A DNA stretch of 60,645 nt, from contig JAUVWI010000015.1 of assembly GCA_030604195.1 (NCBI GenBank), positions 1 to 60,645 on the forward strand. Direction: 5' to 3'. The notes below the pieces were generated by a model. The model was given only the letters and a program-made list of their open reading frames with translations, searched no databases and was not told the DNA's origin. The stretch is from Spirochaetales bacterium (GTDB lineage: Bacteria > Spirochaetota > Spirochaetia > SZUA-6 > DRHE01). Of this stretch, positions 16,285 to 24,469 are shown in pieces (the stretch's first letter is position 1; each line of letters opens with the position of its first letter). The position numbers and the translations under genes are program-made.

Positions 16285-17034
16285 ATGTTGAATTTGAATA
16301 AGCTGACAGCTGGGAAAAGGGTGTTGTATTTTCTTTTTGCTATATTAGTCATTCTCATTTTCACTGCCTGTACAATAAAGCAGGAAGTGGAGCTGGAAAA
16401 AGACGGCTCCGGCAGGGTTGATTTTCATATTGAGATAGAGCGCTTCTTTCTTGATTATCTTTTGGATATGGCCGAACTCACCGGTGAGCTTGAGCTGAGC
16501 GAGCAGTCCACAATCTTCGATATTGATAAAATTAGAACCGACCTGAATCAAAAGCCGGGTGTTACCGTGACCCGCTTAGCCTCACCGGCTCCTGAGGTTG
16601 TGGAAGGAAGTTTTACCTTCCGGAACATTGAAGAGGTCTTTAATAATGAAGCCCTGTTGACCCAGGCTGAGGTCATGGCTTTCACCCGTGAAGATAATGT
16701 GAAGAGCCTTAAGCTTCATCTGGACCGCGGCAATTTTAAACATATCTACTCCCTGTTTCCCATACTGGCAAATCCGGTGGTTGAAAGCTTCGGTCCCATG
16801 AAGAATGAAGATACCTCCGAAAAAGAATATCTGGAGATGATGGATTTCGCCCTGGGGGAGGAAGGTCCTGAGGGGATCAGGAATTCCTCTATTGACCTGG
16901 TTATAAAGATAAATGGCAGATTGTTATCCCAATTGGGAGGGATTATAAATAAAGAAGGTGTCTCTTTTCAGATACCTCTTATCAGGGTGCTCCTCCTTGA
17001 TCAGCCACTGGATTACTCTATTACCTTCGATTGA
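16285..17034 (+). CDS. lipoprotein, LppM-like or spirochaete-conserved type
   Basis: A 249-residue protein with a hydrophobic leader and lipobox IFTAC (Cys29), followed by TIKQEVELEKDGSGRVDFHI. That DGSG strand pattern is seen in LppM-like and related secreted beta-rich proteins. The rest is acidic, with many short strand-forming stretches and no catalytic motif. It is probably anchored to a membrane from the outside. It is monocistronic: the preceding element is a tRNA and the next gene has its own promoter. Function unknown. Confidence 0.7.
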   Translation: MLNLNKLTAGKRVLYFLFAILVILIFTACTIKQEVELEKDGSGRVDFHIEIERFFLDYLLDMAELTGELELSEQSTIFDIDKIRTDLNQKPGVTVTRLASPAPEVVEGSFTFRNIEEVFNNEALLTQAEVMAFTREDNVKSLKLHLDRGNFKHIYSLFPILANPVVESFGPMKNEDTSEKEYLEMMDFALGEEGPEGIRNSSIDLVIKINGRLLSQLGGIINKEGVSFQIPLIRVLLLDQPLDYSITFD

Positions 17035-17135
17035 TGTAGGGAAAGAACCCTGTTCCAAAACCCTGATTCTTCGTAGGCTTATCAGAATCCTCCATTGTTG
17101 ACACTACTGAATTTCTAATTTTAATTCAGTAAACA

Positions 17136-17164
17136 TTGCACCAATCTGTAAAAATTACTATAAT
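17136..17164 (+). promoter_or_regulatory. promoter of the tandem dehydroquinase operon
   Basis: TTGCAC (17136-17141), a 17-nt spacer and TATAAT (17159-17164) lie 45 nt before the first aroQ-like gene. No copy of the 17-bp motif shared by the promoters at 19743 and 32154 is present here. Confidence 0.55.
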
Positions 17165-17208
17165 TTAGAACTTAGTATTATTCCGAAAGGTATGGGAGGA
17201 ATATACAG

Positions 17209-17661
17209 GTGCCAAAGCGTGTTGTAGTAATCCATGGGCCCAATTTAAACATGTTGGGCAAACGAGAAGTAGGCATATATGGCGGCAAGTCAATGGAAGA
17301 TATAAATTTCGAAGTTGCCGCCGAAGCGCAAAACCTGAAAGTGACTGTTGAGTTCTACCAATCAAACAGTGAGGGCGAACTCGTTACCTATATCCAGCAA
17401 TGCAGGGGTACGGCTGATGGTATTTTGCTAAACGCAGGCGCCTATACCCATTATTCCATTGCCCTGCGCGATGCTATTGGCGCGGCTGAGGTCCCCACCG
17501 TGGAAGTGCATATTTCCAATATCTACAAGCGGGAACAATTTCGCCATACATCAGTTATTGCCCCGGTGTGTATAGGACAGATTTGCGGTTTTGGCTCACA
17601 GGGCTATATTCTAGCCCTGCGCGCGCTGATGGAAGAAAAACTGGACCCCTGGTTGGTTTAG
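17209..17661 (+). CDS. aroQ: type II 3-dehydroquinate dehydratase
   Basis: A 150-residue protein starting at GTG (GGGAGG upstream). Type II dehydroquinase interconverts 3-dehydroquinate and 3-dehydroshikimate as a dodecamer. All catalytic residues are present at their usual numbers: Asn12 (GPNLNMLG), Arg19, Tyr24 (GIYGG), Asn75 (LNAGAYTH), His81, Glu99 and His101 (VEVHISN), and Arg108. It heads a three-gene operon with a second, altered copy and a TIM-barrel enzyme. No other shikimate genes are near, so a catabolic role, or action on a related substrate, is more likely than aromatic amino acid synthesis. That is inference from context. Confidence 0.9.
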   Translation: MPKRVVVIHGPNLNMLGKREVGIYGGKSMEDINFEVAAEAQNLKVTVEFYQSNSEGELVTYIQQCRGTADGILLNAGAYTHYSIALRDAIGAAEVPTVEVHISNIYKREQFRHTSVIAPVCIGQICGFGSQGYILALRALMEEKLDPWLV

Positions 17662-17684
17662 GTATAAGGACAAGGAGAGGAATT

Positions 17685-18128
17685 TTGAACAAAAAGAAAT
17701 TCATGGTAATATCCGGGCCCAATTTGAACCTGTTAGGGGCCCGTAAAACTTCCATTTACGGTGAAGGCTCATTGGAAGATATTCATCAAGGACTGCAGCA
17801 GCGTGCTGCTGAGCTTGATGTAGTAGTAGAGTGCAATCAGTATAACAGCGAAGGGGCAATAATTGACTGCCTGCAAAAAGCGCCGGGTGAGTTTGATGGG
17901 GTAATTATAAACGCCGGCGCGCTGGCTCATTACAGTTACGCTCTGCGTAGTGCCATAGGGGTCATGCTCTTGCCATGCGTGGAGGTTTTTATCTCCAATG
18001 TGCATACTCGTGAGGAGTTTCGTCATCAATCGGTTATTGCCCCTGTGTGTGTGGGAGTTATAAGTGGGTTTGGCAAAAAGAGCTACCTGCTGGCCTTAGA
18101 GGCCCTGGTTAATCTAAGCGAAGTTTAG
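17685..18128 (+). CDS. second, divergent type II dehydroquinase-like protein
   Basis: A 147-residue paralogue of the gene just upstream. It starts at TTG (17685) with AAGGAGAGG 5-9 nt before it; in-frame upstream codons overlap the first gene and lack a ribosome site. Asn13, Arg20, Tyr25 (SIYGE), Asn76, His82, Glu100 and Arg109 are kept. The histidine of VEVHISN, His101 in the family, is Phe (VEVFISN), a substitution at a substrate-binding residue. NAGAYTH has become NAGALAH. It probably has changed activity or specificity, or acts as a partner subunit of the first copy. It arose by duplication of the same family. Confidence 0.85.
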   Translation: MNKKKFMVISGPNLNLLGARKTSIYGEGSLEDIHQGLQQRAAELDVVVECNQYNSEGAIIDCLQKAPGEFDGVIINAGALAHYSYALRSAIGVMLLPCVEVFISNVHTREEFRHQSVIAPVCVGVISGFGKKSYLLALEALVNLSEV

Positions 18129-18146
18129 GCAGAGGGAGGACGGCGC

Positions 18147-18920
18147 ATGAGTGTACGATGGTGTAAAATGGTAAACAATTTATCAGCGGTTGACCAGGCA
18201 GCAGCAGATGGTTTTGACAGTGTGCAATTGACCGTAGGCCTTCTTATGAACTTGAGTGAACAGCAGTTTGTCCGTCAAAAAGATCACCTTTTAAAAAGCG
18301 GTTTGGTATTTAAGGTATGCGCGGCCCCGCTTCCCATGGATGTGCGTGTTACCCAGAAAGGATTTAACCTTTATATATGGACGGAATACCTGAAAAAGGC
18401 GGTCCAACGACTGGCAGAACTGGGCTGCCGGAAATTGGCATGGAGTGACGGCAGAGCCCGGGTGCTTCCCTGGGAAGGGGAGGTCATGTCGTTTAAAGAG
18501 CAACTGCTGCAGTTTTTATTTATGCTTTGCGAAGTAGCCGGTCATTATGACATAACTGTATTGGTGGAACCACTCGGTCCCCGCCGTACTAATTTTTTAA
18601 ATACTATGGAAGAGATAGATAATTTTATACCGTTAGTTGGTAAGAAAAATCTGTCATCCATGATAAGCCTGCGTGAGCTTACAGAAATTGGCCTGGCGAC
18701 AGACAATTTTACCCGCTATACGCACCTCATCTCACATGTGCAGATGGAAAACCCTCTTTCTGCTGCTGGTGTGCGCCTGTGCCCGCGTCAAGGGGATGGT
18801 TGCGAGTACCGCCCCTTTTTACGAGCGTTACGTGATATAGACTATAACGGAATTATCACCCTACCAGACGACGCTGATAATGATGGGTTGACTTATTGCC
18901 GTACGCTTTGGAACGAATAG
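18147..18920 (+). CDS. TIM-barrel sugar isomerase/epimerase-like enzyme (AP endonuclease 2 fold)
   Basis: A 257-residue xylose-isomerase-like barrel. Supporting segments are AADGFDSVQLTV (first strand and helix), RKLAWSDG, TVLVEPLGPRRTNFLNT (metal-site glutamate strand) and DYNGIITLPDD near the end. The family includes hydroxypyruvate isomerase, inosose dehydratase, epimerases and 3-dehydroshikimate dehydratase. Following two dehydroquinases, a dehydroshikimate dehydratase-type reaction is an attractive but unproven reading. It is third in the operon, 18 nt after the second aroQ-like gene, and ends 34 nt before the convergent FCD regulator. Confidence 0.72.
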   Translation: MSVRWCKMVNNLSAVDQAAADGFDSVQLTVGLLMNLSEQQFVRQKDHLLKSGLVFKVCAAPLPMDVRVTQKGFNLYIWTEYLKKAVQRLAELGCRKLAWSDGRARVLPWEGEVMSFKEQLLQFLFMLCEVAGHYDITVLVEPLGPRRTNFLNTMEEIDNFIPLVGKKNLSSMISLRELTEIGLATDNFTRYTHLISHVQMENPLSAAGVRLCPRQGDGCEYRPFLRALRDIDYNGIITLPDDADNDGLTYCRTLWNE

Positions 18921-18954
18921 AGAGTTCTTGCGGCGCCGGATAGCCGGAATCCTA

Positions 18955-19614
18955 TCAGTATCCTGTAACTATTCCCGCTATATAAATAACTGCGTTGTTC
19001 AAGTGTTTATGCATCATCTGTTCGGCACGATCTGAATCGCCATCTATAATAGAATCCAGGATAGTAAGGTGTTCGTTGGTTATTTCATCAAAGCGACGTT
19101 GCGTGAATCTTTTCCCGATATGAATTCGTATTCTTTTTATCTGATCCAGTAATCCCAGATATGCATCTGTAAGTTTCTGGTTACCCAGGGAATTCACAAT
19201 ACAAAGATGTATATCCTCCCAGGCACCCCATTCGTATACGTGTTCTGACATTCGCTGCTTGTTTGAGGCAAGCTGCTGCACCTCTTTTCTTTTCTTGATT
19301 ATTTTATCCTTATCGGGAAGAAGAGCAGCCCTCTTCGCGGCGCCGCATTCGATGATTTCGCGAAGTTGGAACACTTCGCTGATATCCCTGGAGCTTATAT
19401 TGGTCACATTAGAGCCTCTGCCAGGCGTGTTTTGCACCAATCCGTCTTTTTCAAGTTGCCGTAAGGCTTCCCGGATGGGAGTTTTGCTCACGCCAAGCTC
19501 TTCCGCCAGATCTCCTTCGCTGATCGGGAAACCGGGAGGAATCGTACTGTCAATGATGCGTTTTCGTAAGTATTCGAAAACCATATATTTCTTATTTCTT
19601 AGTTGTTTTGACAT
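18955..19614 (-). CDS. GntR/FCD-family (FadR subfamily) regulator
   Basis: A 219-residue regulator. The winged helix (about residues 10-75) has ISEGDLAEELGVSKTPIREA, then LRQLEKDGLVQ. The C-terminal all-helical FCD domain contains VFQLREIIECGAAKRAA and metal or ligand histidines in NEHLTILDSI and MMHKHLNNA. FCD regulators usually sense organic acids or sugar acids. The start MSKQLRNKK at 19614 has GGA 7 nt upstream; the longer frame (19695) begins with unlikely hydrophobic sequence. It is divergent from the enzyme operon beginning at 19851 and probably controls it, and perhaps the TRAP operon too, through the shared 17-bp motif. Confidence 0.87.
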   Translation of the reverse strand: MSKQLRNKKYMVFEYLRKRIIDSTIPPGFPISEGDLAEELGVSKTPIREALRQLEKDGLVQNTPGRGSNVTNISSRDISEVFQLREIIECGAAKRAALLPDKDKIIKKRKEVQQLASNKQRMSEHVYEWGAWEDIHLCIVNSLGNQKLTDAYLGLLDQIKRIRIHIGKRFTQRRFDEITNEHLTILDSIIDGDSDRAEQMMHKHLNNAVIYIAGIVTGY

Positions 19615-19742
19615 TTCTAATCCATATTCCTTAATAAAATAATTGTATAATAACAAAATTATTACCGATTGGCAATTTAGTATAGAATATATCAAAAAAC
19701 CATAGAAAGTCCATTATAAATTCAGAAAAGGCCTTAGATAAC

Positions 19743-19771
19743 TTGACATAAAAATATAATTAGAATATAAT
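19743..19771 (+). promoter_or_regulatory. consensus promoter of the catabolic enzyme operon, with regulator motif in its spacer
   Basis: TTGACA (19743-19748), a 17-nt spacer and TATAAT (19766-19771) form a perfect sigma70-type promoter. The stretch 19753-19769, AATATAATTAGAATATA, recurs with one mismatch at 32096-32112 on the minus strand beside the TRAP operon promoter. It has a loose dyad and is a candidate binding site for the FCD regulator. Confidence 0.65.
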
Positions 19772-19784
19772 CTACAAATAATTC

Positions 19785-19804
19785 AGTTATATATTATTAT
19801 AACT
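19785..19804. promoter_or_regulatory. palindrome downstream of the promoter, possible operator
   Basis: AGTTATA (19785-19791) and TATAACT (19798-19804) are exact reverse complements with a 6-nt spacer. The site starts 13 nt after the -10 box, so it lies on the transcribed side of the start, where a repressor could block elongation or initiation. Confidence 0.45.
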
Positions 19805-19850
19805 TTTTACTGATTACAGTTGAGATGGATGTTTGATGAGGAGCAAAGAA

Positions 19851-20522
19851 ATGGTGCATGTATATACTGATATACGCAGACCGGATAAGCGAATTTTAGA
19901 ATCATATAAACATATAGGTTCTGCTACTGTTTACGAGGCTGCAGGACGTATTGGCTCCGTAAATCCGAATATAAAACCTCTCTCGAAGGGAGTGAGGATT
20001 CTCGGCACCGCTTTTACAGTCTATTGTCCCCCGAAAGATAATTTAATGCTGCACAAAGCCCTCCAGGTAGCTCAAGAAGGCGATATTATTGTAGCGGCCA
20101 TAGACCTGTATCCGGATGCAGGTTATTGGGGAGGACTGATGGCTACTTCGGCAGTAGCCCGAAAAATCGGGGGTCTTGCTATTGACGGGTGTATTCGCGA
20201 CAGCGAAGAGATTATCTCTATGGGATTTCCTGTATTTTGCAGGGGAACCTGTATACGGGGAACAGTCAAGAGCGGACTCGGCCTTATCAATCACCAGATT
20301 GTATTTGGTGATGTTATTGTCAATCCCGGAGATCTGGTGTTAGGGGATGACGACGGTATGGTCATCGTACCGCGACAGAGGCTTGAGGAAGTGCTGAAAG
20401 CTTCATTGGAACGGGAAGAAAAAGAAAAAAAGAAAACAACATCGCTAAGAACTGGAGTTACCAGCGTAGAGCTGAATAACCTGGATAGCGTGTTTCAATC
20501 TTTGGGTATGGTTGAGAAGTAA
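19851..20522 (+). CDS. RraA-like aldolase/decarboxylase (HMG aldolase family)
   Basis: A 223-residue protein of the RraA / 4-hydroxy-4-methyl-2-oxoglutarate aldolase family, metal-dependent enzymes that split or decarboxylate oxo-acids. Support comes from GSATVYEAAGRIG, GGLMATSAVARKIGG and the active-site signature AIDGCIRDSEEI with the Arg-Asp pair, then VNPGDLVLGDDDGMVIVP. The start at 19851 is chosen because AGGAG lies 7 nt upstream; two earlier in-frame starts (19833 and 19836) have no ribosome site. It is the first gene of a long plus-strand operon. The C-terminal Lys/Glu-rich tail is longer than usual. Family sure, substrate unknown. Confidence 0.85.
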   Translation: MVHVYTDIRRPDKRILESYKHIGSATVYEAAGRIGSVNPNIKPLSKGVRILGTAFTVYCPPKDNLMLHKALQVAQEGDIIVAAIDLYPDAGYWGGLMATSAVARKIGGLAIDGCIRDSEEIISMGFPVFCRGTCIRGTVKSGLGLINHQIVFGDVIVNPGDLVLGDDDGMVIVPRQRLEEVLKASLEREEKEKKKTTSLRTGVTSVELNNLDSVFQSLGMVEK

Positions 20523-20524
20523 TT

Positions 20525-21571
20525 GTGAAAATTGCCGTCGAACATCTAAAAAGTGTGTGCACCGCATTGCTCAAGGCTTTAGGAGCGACCCCGCGGGAGG
20601 CGGAAATAGTATCAGAAAGTCTTGTGCTTTCTGAAATGAGAGGTATCAAAACGCATGGGCTCATTTTTCTGCCGAAAATAGCCATGAGAATCGAACATGA
20701 CCAGCTCAATGTTCCGACAACGTTAAGAACTATTCTTGACAGCGGGGCAGTTACTCATATCGATGGTAATAACGGACTGGGCCAGGTTGCGGCAGAGGAA
20801 GGAATGCGGCAATCGATAAGCAAAGCAGGTCAGTTAGGAATAGGCATTTCGTTGATACGAAATACCAACCATGTAGGTTCTTTAGCTTTCTATTCTTCAA
20901 TGGCAGCCGCGGAAGGTATGATTGGCTTCTGTATGTGCAACAGCGCACCTTCAATGGCTCCGTGGGGTGGAGCGGAACCGTTTTTCGGTACGAATCCTTT
21001 TTCTGTAAGCGCTCCAAGCGGAGAAGATTTTTCTCTTGTACTGGACATGGCGACAAGCATTGTTGCAAGGGGAAAAATTCGCGGCGCTTTAAAAGCGAAT
21101 AAACAGGTACCTTTGGGCTGGGCGCTGAATAATAGCGGAATTCCAACGGAGAATCCGGCGGAGGCGATGGAAGGGACGCTTATACCGATCGGCGGACCTA
21201 AAGGCTATGGGATGGCTTTTTTCATTGATTTGATTTGTGGGCTGCTTTCCGGTTCAAAGTATAGCCGGGATCTGCTTACCTTTCATGAACCTCTAGGCCC
21301 GACAGGTGTGGGAGTTACGACATTGGCTGTGGATATTGCCCATTTCATGACTATGGATCGTTTCATTGCCTTGATCAGAGACTATATAAAGGCTATTCGG
21401 GAGTCGAAAAAATCCGATGGAGTCGATCGGATTTATGTACCGGGGGAGATTGAAGCGGAAAAGCAACATATCAGTCTCCTTGAAGGAGTCGATATAGATT
21501 CCGCCCTGGCAAAAGAAATCAATGATTTACTGGAAAAAATGAACATCAATGTAAGAATTGAAGATGGATAG
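20525..21571 (+). CDS. LDH2/MDH2-family NAD(P)-dependent 2-oxo/2-hydroxy acid dehydrogenase
   Basis: A 348-residue oxidoreductase of the malate/L-lactate dehydrogenase type 2 family, which also includes ureidoglycolate, sulfolactate and 2,3-diketogulonate reductases. Family segments are MRGIKTHGLIFLPK, NTNHVGSLAFYSSMAA with the catalytic His, FFGTNPFS, LVLDMATS and PIGGPKGYGMAFFIDL. It starts with GTG 2 nt after the RraA stop and overlaps the next gene, so it is firmly part of the operon. It would oxidise a hydroxy-acid or reduce an oxo-acid intermediate of the pathway. Confidence 0.88.
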   Translation: MKIAVEHLKSVCTALLKALGATPREAEIVSESLVLSEMRGIKTHGLIFLPKIAMRIEHDQLNVPTTLRTILDSGAVTHIDGNNGLGQVAAEEGMRQSISKAGQLGIGISLIRNTNHVGSLAFYSSMAAAEGMIGFCMCNSAPSMAPWGGAEPFFGTNPFSVSAPSGEDFSLVLDMATSIVARGKIRGALKANKQVPLGWALNNSGIPTENPAEAMEGTLIPIGGPKGYGMAFFIDLICGLLSGSKYSRDLLTFHEPLGPTGVGVTTLAVDIAHFMTMDRFIALIRDYIKAIRESKKSDGVDRIYVPGEIEAEKQHISLLEGVDIDSALAKEINDLLEKMNINVRIEDG

Positions 21572-23294
21572 GATATTAAGAGTAAACACACGTACAAATT
21601 CAATTAAAATAGAGGATTGTTCGGAAAAAGAAAAGTTCTATGGAGGACGAGCGTATATTGCCCGTCACCTTTTAGAGGAGGTCAATCCTCTGTGTGATCC
21701 TTTAGGACGAGAGAACAGTCTGATCATTGCTCAGGGGCTTCTGGGCGATTCGCTGGTAACGACAGCGGGAAGATGTTCCATAGGCGGTAAGAGTCCTCTT
21801 ACCAACGGGGTAAAAGAAAGCAATGTAGGCGGTTTGGCAGGCAAAAAAATGGGACGGCTTGATTTGAAAGCGGTATTGCTTGAGGATGCGCCGGAGAAAC
21901 CGGACACCCGGGTGCTGCTGGTTAAAAAAGATCAGTGCAAACTTGTGGCCACGCCGGAATTGAAAGGCCGTGTTGTTTCCGAAACTTTTCAGATTGTACA
22001 GGAAAAATTTGGCAAAAACACCGGAATTTTTTGTATAGGTCCTGCAGGAGAAATGGGTATGGCCGGCGCTTCTGTGGCTACACTCGATCATACAGGTGAA
22101 CTTGTGCGGTTTGCTGCCAGGGGCGGTTTGGGCGCCGTTATGGGTGTAAAGGGAATCAAAGCTATTGTTTTTGATGATGCTGAAACACCATCTCCACCGA
22201 TATATGACAGAAAAGCTCTTGTCGCCGCCAACCGCGAACTCGTGCGAATGCTCCGCGACGATCCAAAAACGGAAAACAGGCATGAATACGGTACTCCCGC
22301 AATTGTTTCCGTATGCAACGCTATGGGTATTTTACCTACGCGTAATTTCAGTTCGGGACAGTTTGAACATGCTGATGCGATTTCCGGTGAAACAATTCGG
22401 GAATTGATCATCAAACGTAGTGGAGAAGGAAAAAAAGGAGTAGCCTGTGTGCAGGGATGCGTAATCAAATGCTGTAATGTCTTTCCGGATAAAAACGGTA
22501 AAAAAATAGTAGGCACCTTGCAATACGAAAATATCGGCCTTCTCGGATCAAACTGTGGAATCGGAGATATCGATAAGATAGCGGAGTTGAATAATTTGTG
22601 CAATGAAATGGGAGTAGATGCCATCGAAACGGGAGCCGCCATCGGAGTTGCTATGGAGGCAGGAGTTCTTCCATTCGGAGATGCGGAGGGCGCAAAAAAT
22701 CTTATCAATCAAATCGGGAAAGGTACGTTTTTGGGACGCATAATAGGCAATGGCGTAGTGATTACCGGAAAAGTATTGAATGTGCGCAGAGTGCCGGCCA
22801 CAAAAGGGCAGGCTTTGCCCGCCTATGACCCAAGGGCATTGAAGGGTATCGGCGTTACCTATGCAATGTCCGCTATGGGAGCGGACCATACAGCGGGAAA
22901 CGCGCTGGAAACTGCAAAAAGAATTAATCCTCTTGAAAAGGAAGACCATGTGGAAGCGTCATACAGGCTGCAAGTACGTGCGGCGATTTTAGACAGCCTT
23001 GGAGTGTGTTTGTTTATACGGCCACCCTTTGTAAAAAAACCGGAACTTTTTGCCCGGCTTGTAAACGCAAGACATGGGTGGAATTGGATGTATTCCGATG
23101 TTCAGAAAATGGGAATAGAATGTCTCAATACCGAGAGGGAATTCAACAGAAAAGCGGGAGTATCAGACGAACAATGCGATGTGCCTGAATTTATGCGGTA
23201 CGAATCTCTTCCACCAAATAATACTGTATACGATATTCCTAAAGAGCAATTGAACGAGATATGGTCGGTTAAGCTGTCGGAAGATATGTTTTGA
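21564..23294 (+). CDS. aldehyde ferredoxin oxidoreductase (tungsten-pterin type)
   Basis: A 576-residue AOR-family enzyme. These carry a tungstopterin and one 4Fe-4S cluster and oxidise aldehydes to acids with ferredoxin. Features are the N-terminal FYGGRAYIARHLL, AGRCSIGGKSP for pterin binding, and the cluster cysteines Cys295, Cys299 and Cys303 (spacing CxxxCxxxC), with the distant fourth in DSLGVCLF. MGVKGIKAIV and GADHTAGNALE are also typical. The ATG at 21564 overlaps the preceding gene by 8 nt. Spacing CxxxC, rather than CxxC, between the first two cysteines differs from the archaeal enzyme. The aldehyde substrate is unknown. An anaerobic host is implied. Confidence 0.92.
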   Translation: MDRILRVNTRTNSIKIEDCSEKEKFYGGRAYIARHLLEEVNPLCDPLGRENSLIIAQGLLGDSLVTTAGRCSIGGKSPLTNGVKESNVGGLAGKKMGRLDLKAVLLEDAPEKPDTRVLLVKKDQCKLVATPELKGRVVSETFQIVQEKFGKNTGIFCIGPAGEMGMAGASVATLDHTGELVRFAARGGLGAVMGVKGIKAIVFDDAETPSPPIYDRKALVAANRELVRMLRDDPKTENRHEYGTPAIVSVCNAMGILPTRNFSSGQFEHADAISGETIRELIIKRSGEGKKGVACVQGCVIKCCNVFPDKNGKKIVGTLQYENIGLLGSNCGIGDIDKIAELNNLCNEMGVDAIETGAAIGVAMEAGVLPFGDAEGAKNLINQIGKGTFLGRIIGNGVVITGKVLNVRRVPATKGQALPAYDPRALKGIGVTYAMSAMGADHTAGNALETAKRINPLEKEDHVEASYRLQVRAAILDSLGVCLFIRPPFVKKPELFARLVNARHGWNWMYSDVQKMGIECLNTEREFNRKAGVSDEQCDVPEFMRYESLPPNNTVYDIPKEQLNEIWSVKLSEDMF

Positions 23295-23309
23295 ACGAGG
23301 GTTGGTAAT

Positions 23310-24062
23310 ATGCCAGGATTGTTGGATGGAAAAGTGTGTATTATAACAGGATCTGCGAGAGGTATAGGCGCTGCCATAGCTCTGGAATTTTTCAGCGCAG
23401 GAGCGCGTATTTGTCTTCTCGATATTGACGGCGGTGCTGCTCACAAAACCGGAAAACAGTTGGATCCCGATGGCAACAAAGTCATGAGTATTGAAGCGGA
23501 TGTGACAATAGAAAAACAAGTCCGTTCTGGGGTCGAAGCGACTTTCAAACGGTTTGGGCAAGTGGATATTCTGGTCAACAGCGCAGGTATTATAAAACAT
23601 CTTCCGATTGAGGAGATGAGCCTTGAGGATTTTGAAAATGTGATAAAAGTGAATCTTACAGCTATTTTCCTTACCTGTAAGACGGTCCTTCCCTATATGA
23701 AAAAAGGGGATGGAGGGAAAATCGTAAATATTTCATCGCTGGGCGGAAGAACGGGAAGACCGGGTGTAGGCGTAAACTACGCAGCCTCGAAAGCCGGAGT
23801 GCTAGGGCTAACACAAACTTTGGCTAAAGAAGCCGGATCCGCGGGTATATATGTGAACGCCATAGCTCCAGGACCGATTCTGACGGAATTGACAAACAAA
23901 GTACCGGAAGAAGTATTCGACCGCTGGAACGCGGGACGGGCGGTAAATAAAAACGGCTTACCTGAAGACATTGCCAAAGCGGCTCTCTTTCTTGCGTCGG
24001 ACCAGTCCGATTGGATAACGGGAGTTACTCTGGATGTCAACGGAGGAATTTTTATATCGTAA
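23310..24062 (+). CDS. short-chain dehydrogenase/reductase
   Basis: A 250-residue classical SDR. The cofactor motif is TGSARGIG near residue 14, an acidic CLLDIDGG end of strand two suggests NAD preference, and NSAG follows. Catalytic Ser is in NISSLGG, and Tyr and Lys are in NYAASKAG. The C-terminus ends DVNGGIFIS as in FabG-like enzymes. It is in the operon between AOR and the cupin, with 15 nt and 22 nt spacing. It is likely a polyol or hydroxy-acid dehydrogenase of the pathway. Confidence 0.92.
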   Translation: MPGLLDGKVCIITGSARGIGAAIALEFFSAGARICLLDIDGGAAHKTGKQLDPDGNKVMSIEADVTIEKQVRSGVEATFKRFGQVDILVNSAGIIKHLPIEEMSLEDFENVIKVNLTAIFLTCKTVLPYMKKGDGGKIVNISSLGGRTGRPGVGVNYAASKAGVLGLTQTLAKEAGSAGIYVNAIAPGPILTELTNKVPEEVFDRWNAGRAVNKNGLPEDIAKAALFLASDQSDWITGVTLDVNGGIFIS

Positions 24063-24084
24063 GAATATTAGCAAGGGGGAGCAG

Positions 24085-24444
24085 ATGTCTTCTGTAAAAG
24101 TGGTCAACATCAATAACATACCGGGAGTAAGACGGGATCCGCCGCGTACTTCGTGGGTGCTGGTTTCGGAAAAAACGGTCGGCGCGAAAAATCTGGCAAT
24201 GGGAGTAAATGAGACTGAGCCGGGCAGTATGGTTCCCGAGCATAAGCACGAACTGGAAGAAGAAGTAATGTTCTTTATTTCCGGAAAGGGAAAATTCATT
24301 ACTGAGGATGAGGAAATACCGATCGAACCCGGGGTGTGTATCTATAATCCGCCCGGTGGGTCGCACAAGATTGTAAACACCGGAGATGAAATACTGAAAT
24401 TCGTCTGGATTTATTCACCTCAGTTAGAGGCACATCGAAAATAA
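24085..24444 (+). CDS. cupin-domain protein
   Basis: A 119-residue single cupin barrel. Motif 1 is GSMVPEHKHELEEEVMFFI with metal-binding His, His and Glu, and motif 2 is PPGGSHKIVNTG. The start MSSVKVVNI at 24085 has AAGGGGGAG just upstream; an earlier frame start at 24034 lies inside the SDR gene. Small cupins in such operons are often isomerases, lyases or sensors of a sugar acid. No specific role can be assigned. Confidence 0.85.
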   Translation: MSSVKVVNINNIPGVRRDPPRTSWVLVSEKTVGAKNLAMGVNETEPGSMVPEHKHELEEEVMFFISGKGKFITEDEEIPIEPGVCIYNPPGGSHKIVNTGDEILKFVWIYSPQLEAHRK

Positions 24445-24469
24445 TGATATTAAAAGAGAGGAAGTAATT

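Noticed and set aside
22088..22708. 206-residue minus-strand open frame
   Set aside because: Antisense to the tungsten AOR gene; low-complexity Pro/Ser/Ala translation and no family resemblance.
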